This document shows positions 26,651-35,439 of a DNA stretch of 64,000 bases, in pieces. Origin of the DNA: Viridibacterium sp047600765 (GTDB lineage Bacteria > Pseudomonadota > Gammaproteobacteria > Burkholderiales > Rhodocyclaceae); NCBI GenBank assembly GCA_047600765.1, contig JASGKF010000002.1:124001-188000 (forward strand). The letters run 5' to 3'. The notes below the pieces were generated by a model. The model did not search any database, had not been told where the DNA came from, and saw only the letters and a program-made list of their open reading frames with translations. Position 1 is the first letter of the stretch; each line of letters opens with the position of its first letter. The position numbers and the translations under genes are program-made.

Positions 26651-27358
26651 ATGGCTGCCAACATCCTTCTGGTTGAAGACGAACCTGCGATCCAGGAATT
26701 GATCGCTGCCAATCTGGCGCGCGCCGGGCATACGGTTGTGCGCGCACAGGACGCCGAGGCCGCGCAGCGCATCGTGCGCGATGCCTTGCCGGATCTTGTG
26801 CTGCTCGACTGGATGTTGCCTGGCCTCTCCGGCGTCGAATTCGCCCGCCGCCTGCGCGCTGAAGAGCGTACGCGCAGCATCCCCATCATCATGCTGACCG
26901 CCCGCAGCGAGGAAGAAGACCGCGTGCTGGGTCTCGAAACCGGCGCGGATGACTACATCACCAAGCCCTTCTCGCCACGCGAGCTGGTGGCCCGCATCAA
27001 GGCTGTGCTGCGCCGTCGTGCGCCGGAAACCACCGAAGACGCCGTCGAGCTGGGCGGCCTGCGCCTCGACCCGGCCACCCACCGCGTCACGGCCGGCGAA
27101 CAGACGCTGAGCCTGGGCCCCACCGAGTTCCGTCTGTTGCACTACCTCATGACCCACCCGGAACGCGTACACTCCCGTTCGCAGTTGCTCGATCAGGTGT
27201 GGGGCGATCACGTCTTCGTTGAAGAGCGTACCGTTGACGTGCATATCCGCCGCCTGCGCAGCGCGCTGGAGCAGACCGGTCATGAGCGGTTGATCCAGAC
27301 CGTGCGTGGCAGTGGTTATCGCTTCTCTACCGACCTCGTGGCAGCGCAGCCGGGCTGA
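26651..27358 (+). CDS. phoB: Phosphate regulon response regulator PhoB
   Basis: OmpR-family response regulator of 235 aa. The receiver domain has the acidic pocket (VEDEP), phospho-acceptor Asp53 in LLDWMLPG, Thr in IMLTARSE and Lys in DDYITKPFSP. The C-terminal winged helix has LSLGPTEFRLLHYLMTHPERVHSRSQLL and VFVEERTVDVHIRRLR, which match PhoB more closely than OmpR. A phosphate-sensor kinase gene follows, and a PHO box precedes it. Confidence 0.94.
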   Translation: MAANILLVEDEPAIQELIAANLARAGHTVVRAQDAEAAQRIVRDALPDLVLLDWMLPGLSGVEFARRLRAEERTRSIPIIMLTARSEEEDRVLGLETGADDYITKPFSPRELVARIKAVLRRRAPETTEDAVELGGLRLDPATHRVTAGEQTLSLGPTEFRLLHYLMTHPERVHSRSQLLDQVWGDHVFVEERTVDVHIRRLRSALEQTGHERLIQTVRGSGYRFSTDLVAAQPG

Positions 27359-27494
27359 GCCCCAGTCTCTGGCTCCGCTTTTCGTCACCGCAGGACGGCA
27401 TGGCTGACATCGCCTGTCAGCGCATGCCTTCGGGGGTTTCACGATTTTTCAACGACGCGATATCTGGCTGTACTGGCTGGGCGCCCTGGCGGCT

Positions 27495-28769
27495 TTGCTC
27501 GTCTGTGCGCTGATTCCCGGTGCTTTCTTCGGGATGACGGTTGGCTTGACGATCTTCATCGCTGGCCTGCTGCTTATGGTGAGCTGGCACCTGCGCTATC
27601 TGGGCAAGCTGTTCGACTGGACTCGCCAGCCCTTGGGGACGCCCGTGCCGTCCGCGGTGGGTAGCTGGGGGCATGTGCTGGCGGCGTTGTCGCGTCGTTC
27701 GCGCATTGCCTATGACCAGCGCGAGCGGCTGTCGCAAAGCCTCGCGCGTTTCCGCCAGGCTGCGCAGGCCATGCCGGACGGCGTCATCTACCTGACGCGC
27801 CAGCACCTCATCGAATGGATCAACGTGACGGCCGAGCGCCACTTCGGCATCGATGCTGTGCGCGACGTGGGCGGCGCCATCACCAATCTTGTGCGCCATC
27901 CGGACTTCGTGAGCTACGTTGACTCGGGCGACTACGCCGAACCGCTGTTGTTGCACCCCTTGCGTAGCGAGGGCTTGACCCTGTCAGTGCAGATCGTGCC
28001 TTTCGGCGAAGACCTGATGATGCTGATCTCGCGCGATATCAGCCAGCTCGAACGGCTGGAGACCATGCGGCGCGATTTTGTGGCCAACGTGTCGCACGAA
28101 CTCAAGACGCCCCTCACCGTCATCAGTGGCTTCCAGGAGATGCTGCATGACGCCTTCGAAGATTTCACGCCGGACGATGCGCGGCGCTACCTGTCGCTCG
28201 CCATGGAGCAATCGACGCGCATGCAGCGCCTGATCGAGGATCTGCTGGCCCTGTCTTCGCTGGAAACCTCGGCCACCGTGCCCGACGACGAGCAGGTTGA
28301 CGTGCAGGGGCTCATGCGCATGGTCAGGGAAGAGGCACGTGCCCTGTCGGCCGGGCGGCATACCATCGAAATCGACGAAGGCCCGGCTGCCAGCCTGTCC
28401 GGCAGCTGCAAGGAACTGCACAGCCTGCTCGCCAACCTTGCCAGCAATGCGGTGCGTTATACGCCCGAGGGCGGCACGGTGCGTCTGGTCTGGCAGGTGA
28501 CGCAGGAGGGTGGCGAACTGGTCGTCGAGGACAACGGCCCGGGTATCGCGCCCCAGCATTTGCCGCGTCTGACTGAACGCTTCTATCGCGTGGACCGCGG
28601 CCGTTCGCGCGAAATGGGTGGCACGGGGCTGGGGCTGGCCATCGTCAAGCACGTGTTGACGCGGCATCAGGGCAGTCTGGATATCGATAGCGAGCCGGGA
28701 CGCGGCAGCCGTTTTGCGGCGCGTTTCCCGGCGCGGCGCGTGCACTGGAAAACGCCGGTCGAGAGCTGA
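27495..28769 (+). CDS. phoR: Phosphate regulon sensor histidine kinase PhoR, N-terminus uncertain
   Basis: Membrane histidine kinase, partner of PhoB. The open frame has a hydrophobic N-terminus, a PAS domain (QAAQAMPDGVIYLTRQHLIEWINVTAERHFG), the H box FVANVSHELKTPLTVISG, N box LASNAVRYTPEGG, G1 VEDNGPGI and G2 GGTGLGLAIVKH. The only in-frame start is the TTG at 27495, which would cut the first membrane helix. The frame is open upstream to 27408 and encodes IFQRRDIWLYWLGALAALL, the missing helix. An ATG at 27424 would join this frame if the G-run at 27432-27436 were one base longer, so a single-base deletion is suspected. CDS boundaries are therefore approximate. Confidence 0.88.
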   Translation: MLVCALIPGAFFGMTVGLTIFIAGLLLMVSWHLRYLGKLFDWTRQPLGTPVPSAVGSWGHVLAALSRRSRIAYDQRERLSQSLARFRQAAQAMPDGVIYLTRQHLIEWINVTAERHFGIDAVRDVGGAITNLVRHPDFVSYVDSGDYAEPLLLHPLRSEGLTLSVQIVPFGEDLMMLISRDISQLERLETMRRDFVANVSHELKTPLTVISGFQEMLHDAFEDFTPDDARRYLSLAMEQSTRMQRLIEDLLALSSLETSATVPDDEQVDVQGLMRMVREEARALSAGRHTIEIDEGPAASLSGSCKELHSLLANLASNAVRYTPEGGTVRLVWQVTQEGGELVVEDNGPGIAPQHLPRLTERFYRVDRGRSREMGGTGLGLAIVKHVLTRHQGSLDIDSEPGRGSRFAARFPARRVHWKTPVES

Positions 28770-28782
28770 CCGGCGAAGCTTC

Positions 28783-30417
28783 TCAGTTGACGCTGTCGGG
28801 GCGCGGCTCGCGCGTGAAGCTCACGCGGTCGAAGTTGGCGCCACGCGAGATCAGCTTCTCCATGCGAGCAAACCACGGGCCTTCGGAATACACCTCGACG
28901 CGTCGGCCGACGAGGAACCAGCCTGCCGGCACGATGAGGCTTTCATCCGTCTTCAGCGAGGGTACGGCGGGGATCGCGAAGCCCATGCGATAGCGCTCGC
29001 GTGCCGAGCGATCGCCGAGGTGCAGACGCACTGCGACGACCTTGGGCGGCCCCGGCAATACGCTGACACCAGCCTGTAGGCTGCCGTTGTTCTGGAACTG
29101 CAGCCAGCTCACCTCGGCCAGCAGCATGGGAGCTGCCGGGTCGTTGCGCAGACCGACGAGCTGGCGATGTTCGACGCGTGAAGCGCCGCGCGAACGCGAG
29201 ATGCGGTAACCCGTCAGCGACTGGTCGTTGATGTGCCAGTTTTCTTCCTGCACGTAACCGAGCTGGGCCGCACGCGCACGCAGCGCCTCCGGCGTCAGGT
29301 CGGCATCGATGCGGTCGCCGAAGGTACGGATGACCTGGGTGTCCGAGAAGCTCGTCACGCGGCCATCATTGGGCTGTGAGAACTCGCGTCCTTCGAGGAA
29401 GAAGGCGATGGCTTGCTGATCGACGCACAGCAACACCTCGGCATTGGTACGCTTGCGCGGGAACTTGCGGCCCGCTGCAGCGTGGCCCCAGGGGCGGTAG
29501 AGCGAGACCAGCAGGCGCGAGCAGGCTGGCTGCACACAGTCGTCACCAAGACCCAGCGAGGCCGGAGTGACGCCTTTCTTGAGCTGCGAGACAACGGCCT
29601 GGATGTGCGCGGCAAGGCGCTTGGTGTCGATGTTGCGCGTCTTGGCGTTGGCCGGGATCAGGCCGACCGGGCGCAGGCCGTGATCGGCCTCGACGTCGAG
29701 CGCGAACTTGGTGGCCTTGTCCGGACGCGGCTGATTTTCCAGCAGGATGGTGCAGTAGGGCGCGAAGCGTTGTGCCCAGCGCAGGATCCACACCAGCTCA
29801 CGCGGCGTGCGGCCGCTGGGAATCGAGGCGTTGACGAGCAGCAGGGCCACGTAGGCCTCCTGCGCGCTCTGTGCGCCCCACACCTCGTTGAGGGCATCGG
29901 CCACGCGAACATCGGCATGGCCGGCGCGCTCAGCAGCCAGGTAAAGCGTATGCAGGTCGCGCCACAGGCCCGGCGGCATTTCGCGGCGGGCGCGGTAGTA
30001 CTCCATCATGGCCAGCGCCGAGTACTGGATGCGGCGATGGGTCAGCAGGGCGCGGCGGTCGGTGAAGCCAGGGTCCAGCGCCGAACGCTGCGCGACGATG
30101 CTGTAGCTCTTGGCCATGGCGGTCCAGCTCGCCACGACGCGCAGCAAGCGTTCGTCTTCCTCGCTGGCGGGCGGCAAGGGGCGCGCCACGTAGCGTTGCG
30201 AGGCCTGGGCCATGACGAAGTCCAGCGTGGTGCGCATTTCTTCGAGCACCTGCAGGTGCTCGGCGGGCTCAGGCGGGTGCACGATCATGCCGTCGAGCAG
30301 ATGACCGAGGACCGCGAGGGATTCGTCCACATCGGTGGGGTTGAGCGCGCGCAGCACACCCAGGCATTGCCCGGCCTGCGAGAAATCGACGTGCTGTAAG
30401 GATTTGGCTGCGAGCAT
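28783..30417 (-). CDS. Large soluble protein of unknown function
   Basis: I do not recognise this 544-aa protein with confidence. It has no signal peptide or membrane segment. The first half is mainly helical (LQHVDFSQAGQCLGVLRALN, EHLQVLEEMRTTLDFVMAQ, DLHTLYLAAERAGH). A middle part has several Cys (DDCVQPACSRLL, EVLLCVDQQ). The last 150 residues are beta-rich with basic and Gly residues and resemble PilZ-like barrels, though the RxxxR...D/NxSxxG c-di-GMP motif is not clearly met. AGGAA six bases before the ATG at 30417 sets the start. It is convergent with phoR and probably monocistronic. Confidence 0.6.
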   Translation of the reverse strand: MLAAKSLQHVDFSQAGQCLGVLRALNPTDVDESLAVLGHLLDGMIVHPPEPAEHLQVLEEMRTTLDFVMAQASQRYVARPLPPASEEDERLLRVVASWTAMAKSYSIVAQRSALDPGFTDRRALLTHRRIQYSALAMMEYYRARREMPPGLWRDLHTLYLAAERAGHADVRVADALNEVWGAQSAQEAYVALLLVNASIPSGRTPRELVWILRWAQRFAPYCTILLENQPRPDKATKFALDVEADHGLRPVGLIPANAKTRNIDTKRLAAHIQAVVSQLKKGVTPASLGLGDDCVQPACSRLLVSLYRPWGHAAAGRKFPRKRTNAEVLLCVDQQAIAFFLEGREFSQPNDGRVTSFSDTQVIRTFGDRIDADLTPEALRARAAQLGYVQEENWHINDQSLTGYRISRSRGASRVEHRQLVGLRNDPAAPMLLAEVSWLQFQNNGSLQAGVSVLPGPPKVVAVRLHLGDRSARERYRMGFAIPAVPSLKTDESLIVPAGWFLVGRRVEVYSEGPWFARMEKLISRGANFDRVSFTREPRPDSVN

Positions 30418-30788
30418 CTCGTATTCCTGCCGATGACGCCCGGCTGGTGCCGGGTCTGGGAGCTGACGGTGTTGCAAACAGTGGTGTCGGGCCGATGGAC
30501 AGTGCGTTACCGACCGACATTTCCTTGCAAGAAGTATGACAGAAGCGCCTTTTTCAGCGCAAACCGCATCCGGCGAGCGGTTGTGCTGTCAAGTGCGCGC
30601 CTTTTGATCTTGCCAAAAATGTCACGCCCGGCATTTGTTGCGTGTTGTCTGCGTAGAGTTGCAGGGCGTGGACAAGTTCATTCTGCGCTGTCGCGCAGCC
30701 CGGACCTTGCGTTCCACCCGTAAGGGCGGCGCTCCGGATCAGTGGTGTCGGTTCCGCCGCCGGGGTGAGATGGGGCCCGTCAGGGTGT
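30418..30788. other. 371-bp intergenic region
   Basis: This gap lies between the start of the unknown 544-aa gene and the end of the chaN-like gene, both on the minus strand. It is less GC-rich than its surroundings and must contain the promoter of the 544-aa gene. I see no convincing -35/-10 pair, no T-run terminator, no repeat and no small ORF with a good ribosome-binding site. Confidence 0.4.
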
Positions 30789-31577
30789 TCAGCGTCGGGG
30801 CGCGAAAGCAGCGCAGGGGTCCTGGCGGTCCTGCGGAGTGAGGGTCTGCACGCGGTCATAAGCCTCGCTGTCGTCGCCGGGCTCGATGAAACCGATGCTT
30901 TGCACGCGCAGGCCTGAAGGCAGCCAGCGCGGCACGCCGACATCCTTGCGCACATGGCCGTTGCCGGCGAGCAGCACGACGCCGCGTGTAGCGTGTGGCG
31001 TCATGACACGTGCCATCCACAGGTCGCGTGCCACCTGGGCGTTGAGCATGCCCTCGACCATGTTGGCGGGCAGCTTGTTGCAATGGCCGGTGATGATGGC
31101 TTCGCGCTGAGGCGTGGCGAGATCGGCGGGCAGGGGCTGGTCGAGGCGCCAGCCTGCGATGTCGGCAGTGCTGAAACTGGCTTTGAAGCCTTCGCGTGTG
31201 ACGCGTGCGGCATCGTTGCGCGAGAGGTTGGCGGCGAGCAGTGGCAGCTGGTAGCGCCGTGCGAGTTCGATCACGGGACGGTAGAAGGACCAGTTCCAGC
31301 GTTGTCCGCCAACAGCGGCGATCACGCAGTCGGCATCGGCGCAGCGCTGCAGGGCGGCGTCGAGCTCGGTCTGGCGCTCGATGTCGAACTGTTCCATGGC
31401 GATGGCGGGGCGCCAGCCTGCGGCAACGCGGGCTTCGAGCAGGGCGAGGCGCTGGCGGTGGCCGTCGGCGTTGTCGTGGACTTCGCCGAGCAGCAGTACG
31501 TCGACGGGCTGGTCGGGCAGGCTGGCGCAGGCGCCGAGCAGCAGGCTCAGCAGGATTGTGTGAAAGAGGCGTGGCAT
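30789..31577 (-). CDS. ChaN-family haem-binding lipoprotein
   Basis: Outer-membrane-associated lipoprotein of 262 aa in the ChaN/DUF399 family, which binds haem and assists its uptake. The signal peptide ends in a lipobox LLLGACAS. Family blocks are VLLLGEVHDNADGHRQRLALL, AMEQFDIERQTELD, GHCNKLPANMVEGMLNAQVARDLWMA (split by one loop) and VLLAGNGHVRKDVGVPRWL, which hold the haem-ligating Tyr/His region. Start ATG 31577 follows the VOC gene by seven bases. It is the last gene of the haem operon. Confidence 0.88.
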   Translation of the reverse strand: MPRLFHTILLSLLLGACASLPDQPVDVLLLGEVHDNADGHRQRLALLEARVAAGWRPAIAMEQFDIERQTELDAALQRCADADCVIAAVGGQRWNWSFYRPVIELARRYQLPLLAANLSRNDAARVTREGFKASFSTADIAGWRLDQPLPADLATPQREAIITGHCNKLPANMVEGMLNAQVARDLWMARVMTPHATRGVVLLAGNGHVRKDVGVPRWLPSGLRVQSIGFIEPGDDSEAYDRVQTLTPQDRQDPCAAFAPRR

Positions 31578-31584
31578 GTCTGGA

Positions 31585-31965
31585 TCAGCTACGTGGAATG
31601 TTCTGGCCGATGCGCCACAGTACGCCACTGGGATCGATGATCACGAAGTCGCGCATGGCCCAGGGCTGATCGGCAGGCGGTACGAGGCGCACGCCGTAGC
31701 GTTCGGCGAGCTTGGAGCTCGTGACACGCTCCCACCAGGCTTCAACGTCTTCGACCAGCATGTGCATCATGAAGTTGTTGCAATGCTCTGCTACGTAGAA
31801 ATCCTGCAGCAGGAAGCTGCAATTGGCGTGGTGCAGGTAGGCGATGCCGCCGGAGTTGGAGGCGACGGTGAAACCGAGGTCGGTGTAGAAGGCCAGCGAC
31901 TGATTGAAGTCACGTGCGGGGACGAAGGCCTTGATTTCGACGATGTCGGGCGCGTTGGATGCCAT
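31585..31965 (-). CDS. VOC-family (glyoxalase/bleomycin-resistance fold) protein
   Basis: Single vicinal-oxygen-chelate domain protein of 126 aa. It shows two beta-alpha-beta-beta-beta modules (IKAFVPARDFNQSLAFYTDLGF and MHMLVEDVEAWWERV) and ends FVIIDPSGVLWRIGQNI. One candidate metal ligand set is His/Glu in YLHHANC and the terminal DPSG region. Its place inside a haem-uptake operon, ten bases after tonB and seven before chaN, suggests a role in haem or tetrapyrrole handling, but this is inference only. Confidence 0.85.
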   Translation of the reverse strand: MASNAPDIVEIKAFVPARDFNQSLAFYTDLGFTVASNSGGIAYLHHANCSFLLQDFYVAEHCNNFMMHMLVEDVEAWWERVTSSKLAERYGVRLVPPADQPWAMRDFVIIDPSGVLWRIGQNIPRS

Positions 31966-31975
31966 GTCTGGTTAC

Positions 31976-32680
31976 TCAATCCGTGATGGCAAAGCGTACC
32001 GGGAACTCGACCCAGCTTGCGAGGCGTTCGCTGCCGCGACGTGCGGGCAGGAAGCGCCAGCTGCGCACGGCGCGCAGCGCGGCTTCGTCGAGCAGGCGGT
32101 AGCCGCTGCTCTTGAGGATCGTGATGTCGCCGGGCAAGCCGTCGATGCCGGCCCACACGCGCAGCAGCACTGTGCCGCCAATGCCCTGTTCGCGCAGCAG
32201 CATGGGGTAGTCGGGCTTGGGGTTGTAGGCGTAGTCGGGCCGCGCGCTCTGCACCGGGGTTTCTTCGACGCGCGCTGCGGGTGGTGGGGCGGGTGGGATT
32301 TCTGCGACGTTGGTGGGCGCTGTGGCGGGTTGCGCGGGAAGTGTGTGCGTATCGCTAGGGCTGGGTGCGACAGCCAGTGCCGTGATGACGGCAACGGGTT
32401 TTGCGTTGATGACGGGTGGAGTGGGTGCGGTCGTGCGCGGCATGGCGGCACGGGGTATCGGCTCGGGCAGCGTCGCCGGTGGCGGTGGTGTCGCCGTGAG
32501 CCAGCGTACTTCAATGCGCGTGTTGTCGGGGAACTCGCGCAGTGGGGTGTCCGCGTTCAGGACCATCTGACTGAGGATCAGCGCAGCGGCCGCGTGCAGC
32601 AACAGGCATAGCAGAAAGATCAGGCCGCGGCCCAAGGGCGGCAGCTGGGCAGCAGTCCGCCAGGGCAGTGCGGGTGTCAT
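31976..32680 (-). CDS. tonB: TonB energy-transducing protein
   Basis: TonB of 234 aa couples the proton motive force (with ExbB/ExbD, not in the window) to outer-membrane receptors. It has an N-terminal anchor helix (GLIFLLCLLLHAAAALILS), a Pro/Ala-rich periplasmic linker, and the C-terminal domain YNPKPDYPMLLREQGIGGTVLLRV to LASWVEFPVRF, with the YP motif. ATG 32680 overlaps the ABC ATPase stop. It presumably serves the haem receptor encoded at the head of the operon. Confidence 0.9.
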   Translation of the reverse strand: MTPALPWRTAAQLPPLGRGLIFLLCLLLHAAAALILSQMVLNADTPLREFPDNTRIEVRWLTATPPPPATLPEPIPRAAMPRTTAPTPPVINAKPVAVITALAVAPSPSDTHTLPAQPATAPTNVAEIPPAPPPAARVEETPVQSARPDYAYNPKPDYPMLLREQGIGGTVLLRVWAGIDGLPGDITILKSSGYRLLDEAALRAVRSWRFLPARRGSERLASWVEFPVRFAITD

Positions 32681-33480
32681 GGCGTCATGGCGGCGCTGGT
32701 GCGCCTGGGCAGGACCAGTGCGCCGCTCTGCCCGTCGTCGAAGCATTGCAGCTGGATGCCGTACAGGGCTTCGAGCTGCGGCACGGCGTCGGCATGGCTG
32801 GGCAGGTCGGCCATCAGCACGCCGTCGCGCACCAGCAGCAGGCGCGAGAAAGCCTGCAGCGCCTGATTGATGTCGTGCAGTACCGCGACGACGGCATGGC
32901 CGCGCTGGCGGGCGAAGGCGTCGAGCTTGTCGAGCAGGTCGATCTGCAGGCCGGGGTCGAGCGCGGACAGCGGTTCGTCGACGAGGATCAGGCCGGCTTC
33001 GCGATCCCACATCTGCGCGAAGATGCGGGCCAGTTGCACGCGCGCTTTCTCGCCACCGGACAGGGTGTCGCAGCGTCGGCCGAGCAGGTGGCCGGCGTGG
33101 GCCTGTTTGGCGGCTTCGCGCACGATGCGCTTCAGCTCGGGGTCGTGGTGCTGCGCCACGCGGCCCAGTGCGATGACCAGATCGCTGTCGAGGCCGAAGG
33201 CGACGTCGGTCGATTGCGGCAGCACGGCGCGGCGGCGCGACAGTGCGACGAGATCGCTGCGCGAGAGCAACTTGCCATCGAGTGCGGCGCTACCGGCACT
33301 GCAGGGCAGCTCGCCTGCCATCAGGCGCAGCAGGGTGGACTTGCCGGCGCCGCTGGGGCCGAGGATGGCGATGCGCTCACCGGCCTCGATGTCGATCTGG
33401 AAGGGGCCGAAGGATTTGCGGCCCAGTCGTGTGTGGGCGGCGATAAGGCTCAACAAAGCGGGCGTGGTGCGCATCAGCAT
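32677..33480 (-). CDS. hmuV: Haem ABC transporter ATP-binding protein
   Basis: ATPase of the haem importer HmuTUV, 267 aa. Walker A is GPSGAGKST, the Q-loop is VLPQS, the signature is LSGGEKARVQLARI, Walker B is LILVDEPLSALD, and the H-loop is LHDINQAL, which is typical of iron/haem/B12 importer ATPases. The start ATG 33480 lies four bases after the permease stop; an in-frame alternative at 33510 would overlap the permease. It overlaps tonB by four bases. Confidence 0.92.
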   Translation of the reverse strand: MLMRTTPALLSLIAAHTRLGRKSFGPFQIDIEAGERIAILGPSGAGKSTLLRLMAGELPCSAGSAALDGKLLSRSDLVALSRRRAVLPQSTDVAFGLDSDLVIALGRVAQHHDPELKRIVREAAKQAHAGHLLGRRCDTLSGGEKARVQLARIFAQMWDREAGLILVDEPLSALDPGLQIDLLDKLDAFARQRGHAVVAVLHDINQALQAFSRLLLVRDGVLMADLPSHADAVPQLEALYGIQLQCFDDGQSGALVLPRRTSAAMTP

Positions 33481-33484
33481 GACG

Positions 33485-34549
33485 TCAGGCAATGCGATGC
33501 CGTGCGGCACGCAGGATGGCGAGGAAGAAGGGCGCGCCGAGCAGGGCGGTGAACACGCCGACGGGGATCTCGGCCGGAATCGCCACGGTGCGCGCGACGG
33601 TGTCGGCGACGATCATCAGCAGGCCACCGAGCAGCATCGACAGCGGCACGACGCGGCGCTGGTCAGGCCCGGCCCAGCTGCGGATGAAATGCGGTGCGAT
33701 GAGGCCGATGAAGCCGATGATGCCGGTCCAGGCAATCGCGAAGCCGGCCGTGAGTGCCACCAGCAGGATGACTTGCGTGCGCAGGCGCGAGACATTGATG
33801 CCGACGTGTGCGGCCGCGGCTTCGCCGAGTGCCAGTGCATTCATCGAACGTGTGAGGCGGCGCACGGCCAGCAGGGCCAGCGCAAGCACGACGCCGAGTA
33901 CGGCGACCAGGGGCCAGCGCGCGCCGGCGAGCGAGCCTAGCGTCCAGAAAGACAGCGAGCGCAGCTGTTCATCGTTGGCCATGTAGGTGCACAGGCCGAT
34001 CACCGCCGTGGCGATGGCGTTGAGAGCGATGCCGGTGAGCAGCAGGCCGGCGATGGAACCCGGCACCAGCCAGCGCGCGGCGTAATCGAGTACGAAGCAG
34101 ACCAGCAGCGCGCCTGTGAAGGCCGCCGCGGGCAGCAGCCACATGCGCCAGCCGTCGGGCAGGGCGAGGTGCATCCCGGACACGACGACGATGGTCAGTG
34201 CTGCTGCGCACGCGGCACCGCTGGTGACGCCGAGCAGGGTCGGCTCCGCCAGCGGATTGCGGAACAAGCCCTGAGTGAGCGCACCGGAGAGACCCAGCGC
34301 GGCCCCCGCGAGCAGGGCGAACAGCGCGCGCGGCAGACGCAGGTTCCACAGCACGTAGCTGCCGCCCGGCGTGCTGTTCGCAGCCATTGCACTATCTGGC
34401 CACAGCAGACTCAGCCAGTCGCCGCTGCGCACGGGCACCGCACCGCATTGCACGGCGACCACGATGGCCATGCACAGCAGGACCAGCAGAGTCATGCCCG
34501 GCGGTAGTCTGCGCGGCAGTGCGAGCGGTGCAGGCAGCGCGAGACTCAT
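33485..34549 (-). CDS. hmuU: Haem ABC transporter permease (FecCD family)
   Basis: Membrane subunit of the haem importer, 354 aa with about ten helices. Family blocks are LWNLRLPRALFALLAGAALGLSG, LTQGLFRNPLAEPTLLGVTSGAA, GINVSRLRTQVILLVALTAGF and FIGLIAPHFIRSWAGPDQRRVVPLS (in two halves), all typical of the FecCD/BtuC group. It is coupled to the binding-protein gene by a four-base overlap. Substrate is inferred from the hmuS and receptor genes. Confidence 0.92.
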   Translation of the reverse strand: MSLALPAPLALPRRLPPGMTLLVLLCMAIVVAVQCGAVPVRSGDWLSLLWPDSAMAANSTPGGSYVLWNLRLPRALFALLAGAALGLSGALTQGLFRNPLAEPTLLGVTSGAACAAALTIVVVSGMHLALPDGWRMWLLPAAAFTGALLVCFVLDYAARWLVPGSIAGLLLTGIALNAIATAVIGLCTYMANDEQLRSLSFWTLGSLAGARWPLVAVLGVVLALALLAVRRLTRSMNALALGEAAAAHVGINVSRLRTQVILLVALTAGFAIAWTGIIGFIGLIAPHFIRSWAGPDQRRVVPLSMLLGGLLMIVADTVARTVAIPAEIPVGVFTALLGAPFFLAILRAARHRIA

Positions 34550-35439
34550 GCTGACAGGGCCTTGCTGAAGGCCGCGTCGAGCGCGCGCACGGCGGCCGGC
34601 AGGCGCGGGCCGAAGCCGAGCATGAAGACGGCATCCTGCGAGATGACACGGCGTGCCTGACCGGCCGGTGTGTTGGCCAGCCCCGGCAGGCGCAGGATGC
34701 TGTCGACACCACCGCTGGCCGTGAGGCCCTGGTCGGTGAGCAGGATCAGGTCGGGCTGCGCAGCGATGGCGGCTTCAGGCGTGAGCGGTTTGTAGCCGTC
34801 GAAACCGCTGATCGCATTCTTGCCACCGGCGTAGGCAATCATCGCGTCGGCACCGGTGCCTTGGCCGGACACCATGATCTGGTTGGGCGAGTGGGCGAGC
34901 ACGAACAGCACCTTGGGAGGTGTGCGCTTGCGTGCCGTGATGGCTGCTGTGGTGGTATTCCACTCCTGTTGCAGGCGCTGAGAATGCTGTGTGGCTTGTT
35001 GCGCTCGGCCCGTGATCTCGCCAACGCGCTTGATGCGTTCAAGCAGGCCTTCGAAACGGTGATTGGATGTAAGCACGGACACCGGGATGCCTGCCGCGCG
35101 CACCTGTTGCAGCACGGCGGGCGGGCCGGCTTCTTCACTCGCCAGCAGATGTGTTGGCGTCAGCGCGAGGATGCCTTCGGCCGACAGGCTGCGTGCGTAA
35201 CCCACGTTGGGCAGCTTCTGGGCAATGGCCGGATACAGCGAGGTCGTATCGACGCCGACGAGGTCAGCGCTGGCGTCGAGCAGGTAGACGATCTCGGTGA
35301 GCCCGCCACCGACGCTGACGAGGCGCTGTCGCCCGGTTGCAGACGCTGCATGCAGGCCTGGTAGTGCGCCTGCTGAAGCAAGCAGGGCAAGCTGTTGCAG
35401 GACGCGGCGGCGCGTGGACATCGGTGCGGAGGCGCTCAT
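34546..35439 (-). CDS. hmuT: Haem ABC transporter substrate-binding protein
   Basis: Periplasmic haem-binding protein of 297 aa. A twin-Arg-like N-terminus (STRRRVLQQLALLASAGALPG) precedes the class III binding fold: RLVSVGGGLTEIVYLLDAS, VGVDTTSLYPAIAQKLPNVGY and LASEEAGPPAVLQQVRAAG. The Tyr in the second block corresponds to the haem-ligating Tyr of ShuT/HmuT. ATG 35439 overlaps the hmuS stop. Confidence 0.92.
   Translation of the reverse strand: MSASAPMSTRRRVLQQLALLASAGALPGLHAASATGRQRLVSVGGGLTEIVYLLDASADLVGVDTTSLYPAIAQKLPNVGYARSLSAEGILALTPTHLLASEEAGPPAVLQQVRAAGIPVSVLTSNHRFEGLLERIKRVGEITGRAQQATQHSQRLQQEWNTTTAAITARKRTPPKVLFVLAHSPNQIMVSGQGTGADAMIAYAGGKNAISGFDGYKPLTPEAAIAAQPDLILLTDQGLTASGGVDSILRLPGLANTPAGQARRVISQDAVFMLGFGPRLPAAVRALDAAFSKALSA

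Noticed and set aside
31382..31388. GTCGAAC inside the chaN-like gene
   Set aside because: Here the 7-mer is in frame and encodes expected residues (EQFD), so it is a natural sequence and not another frameshift site. A similar natural copy lies in fmt near 10193.
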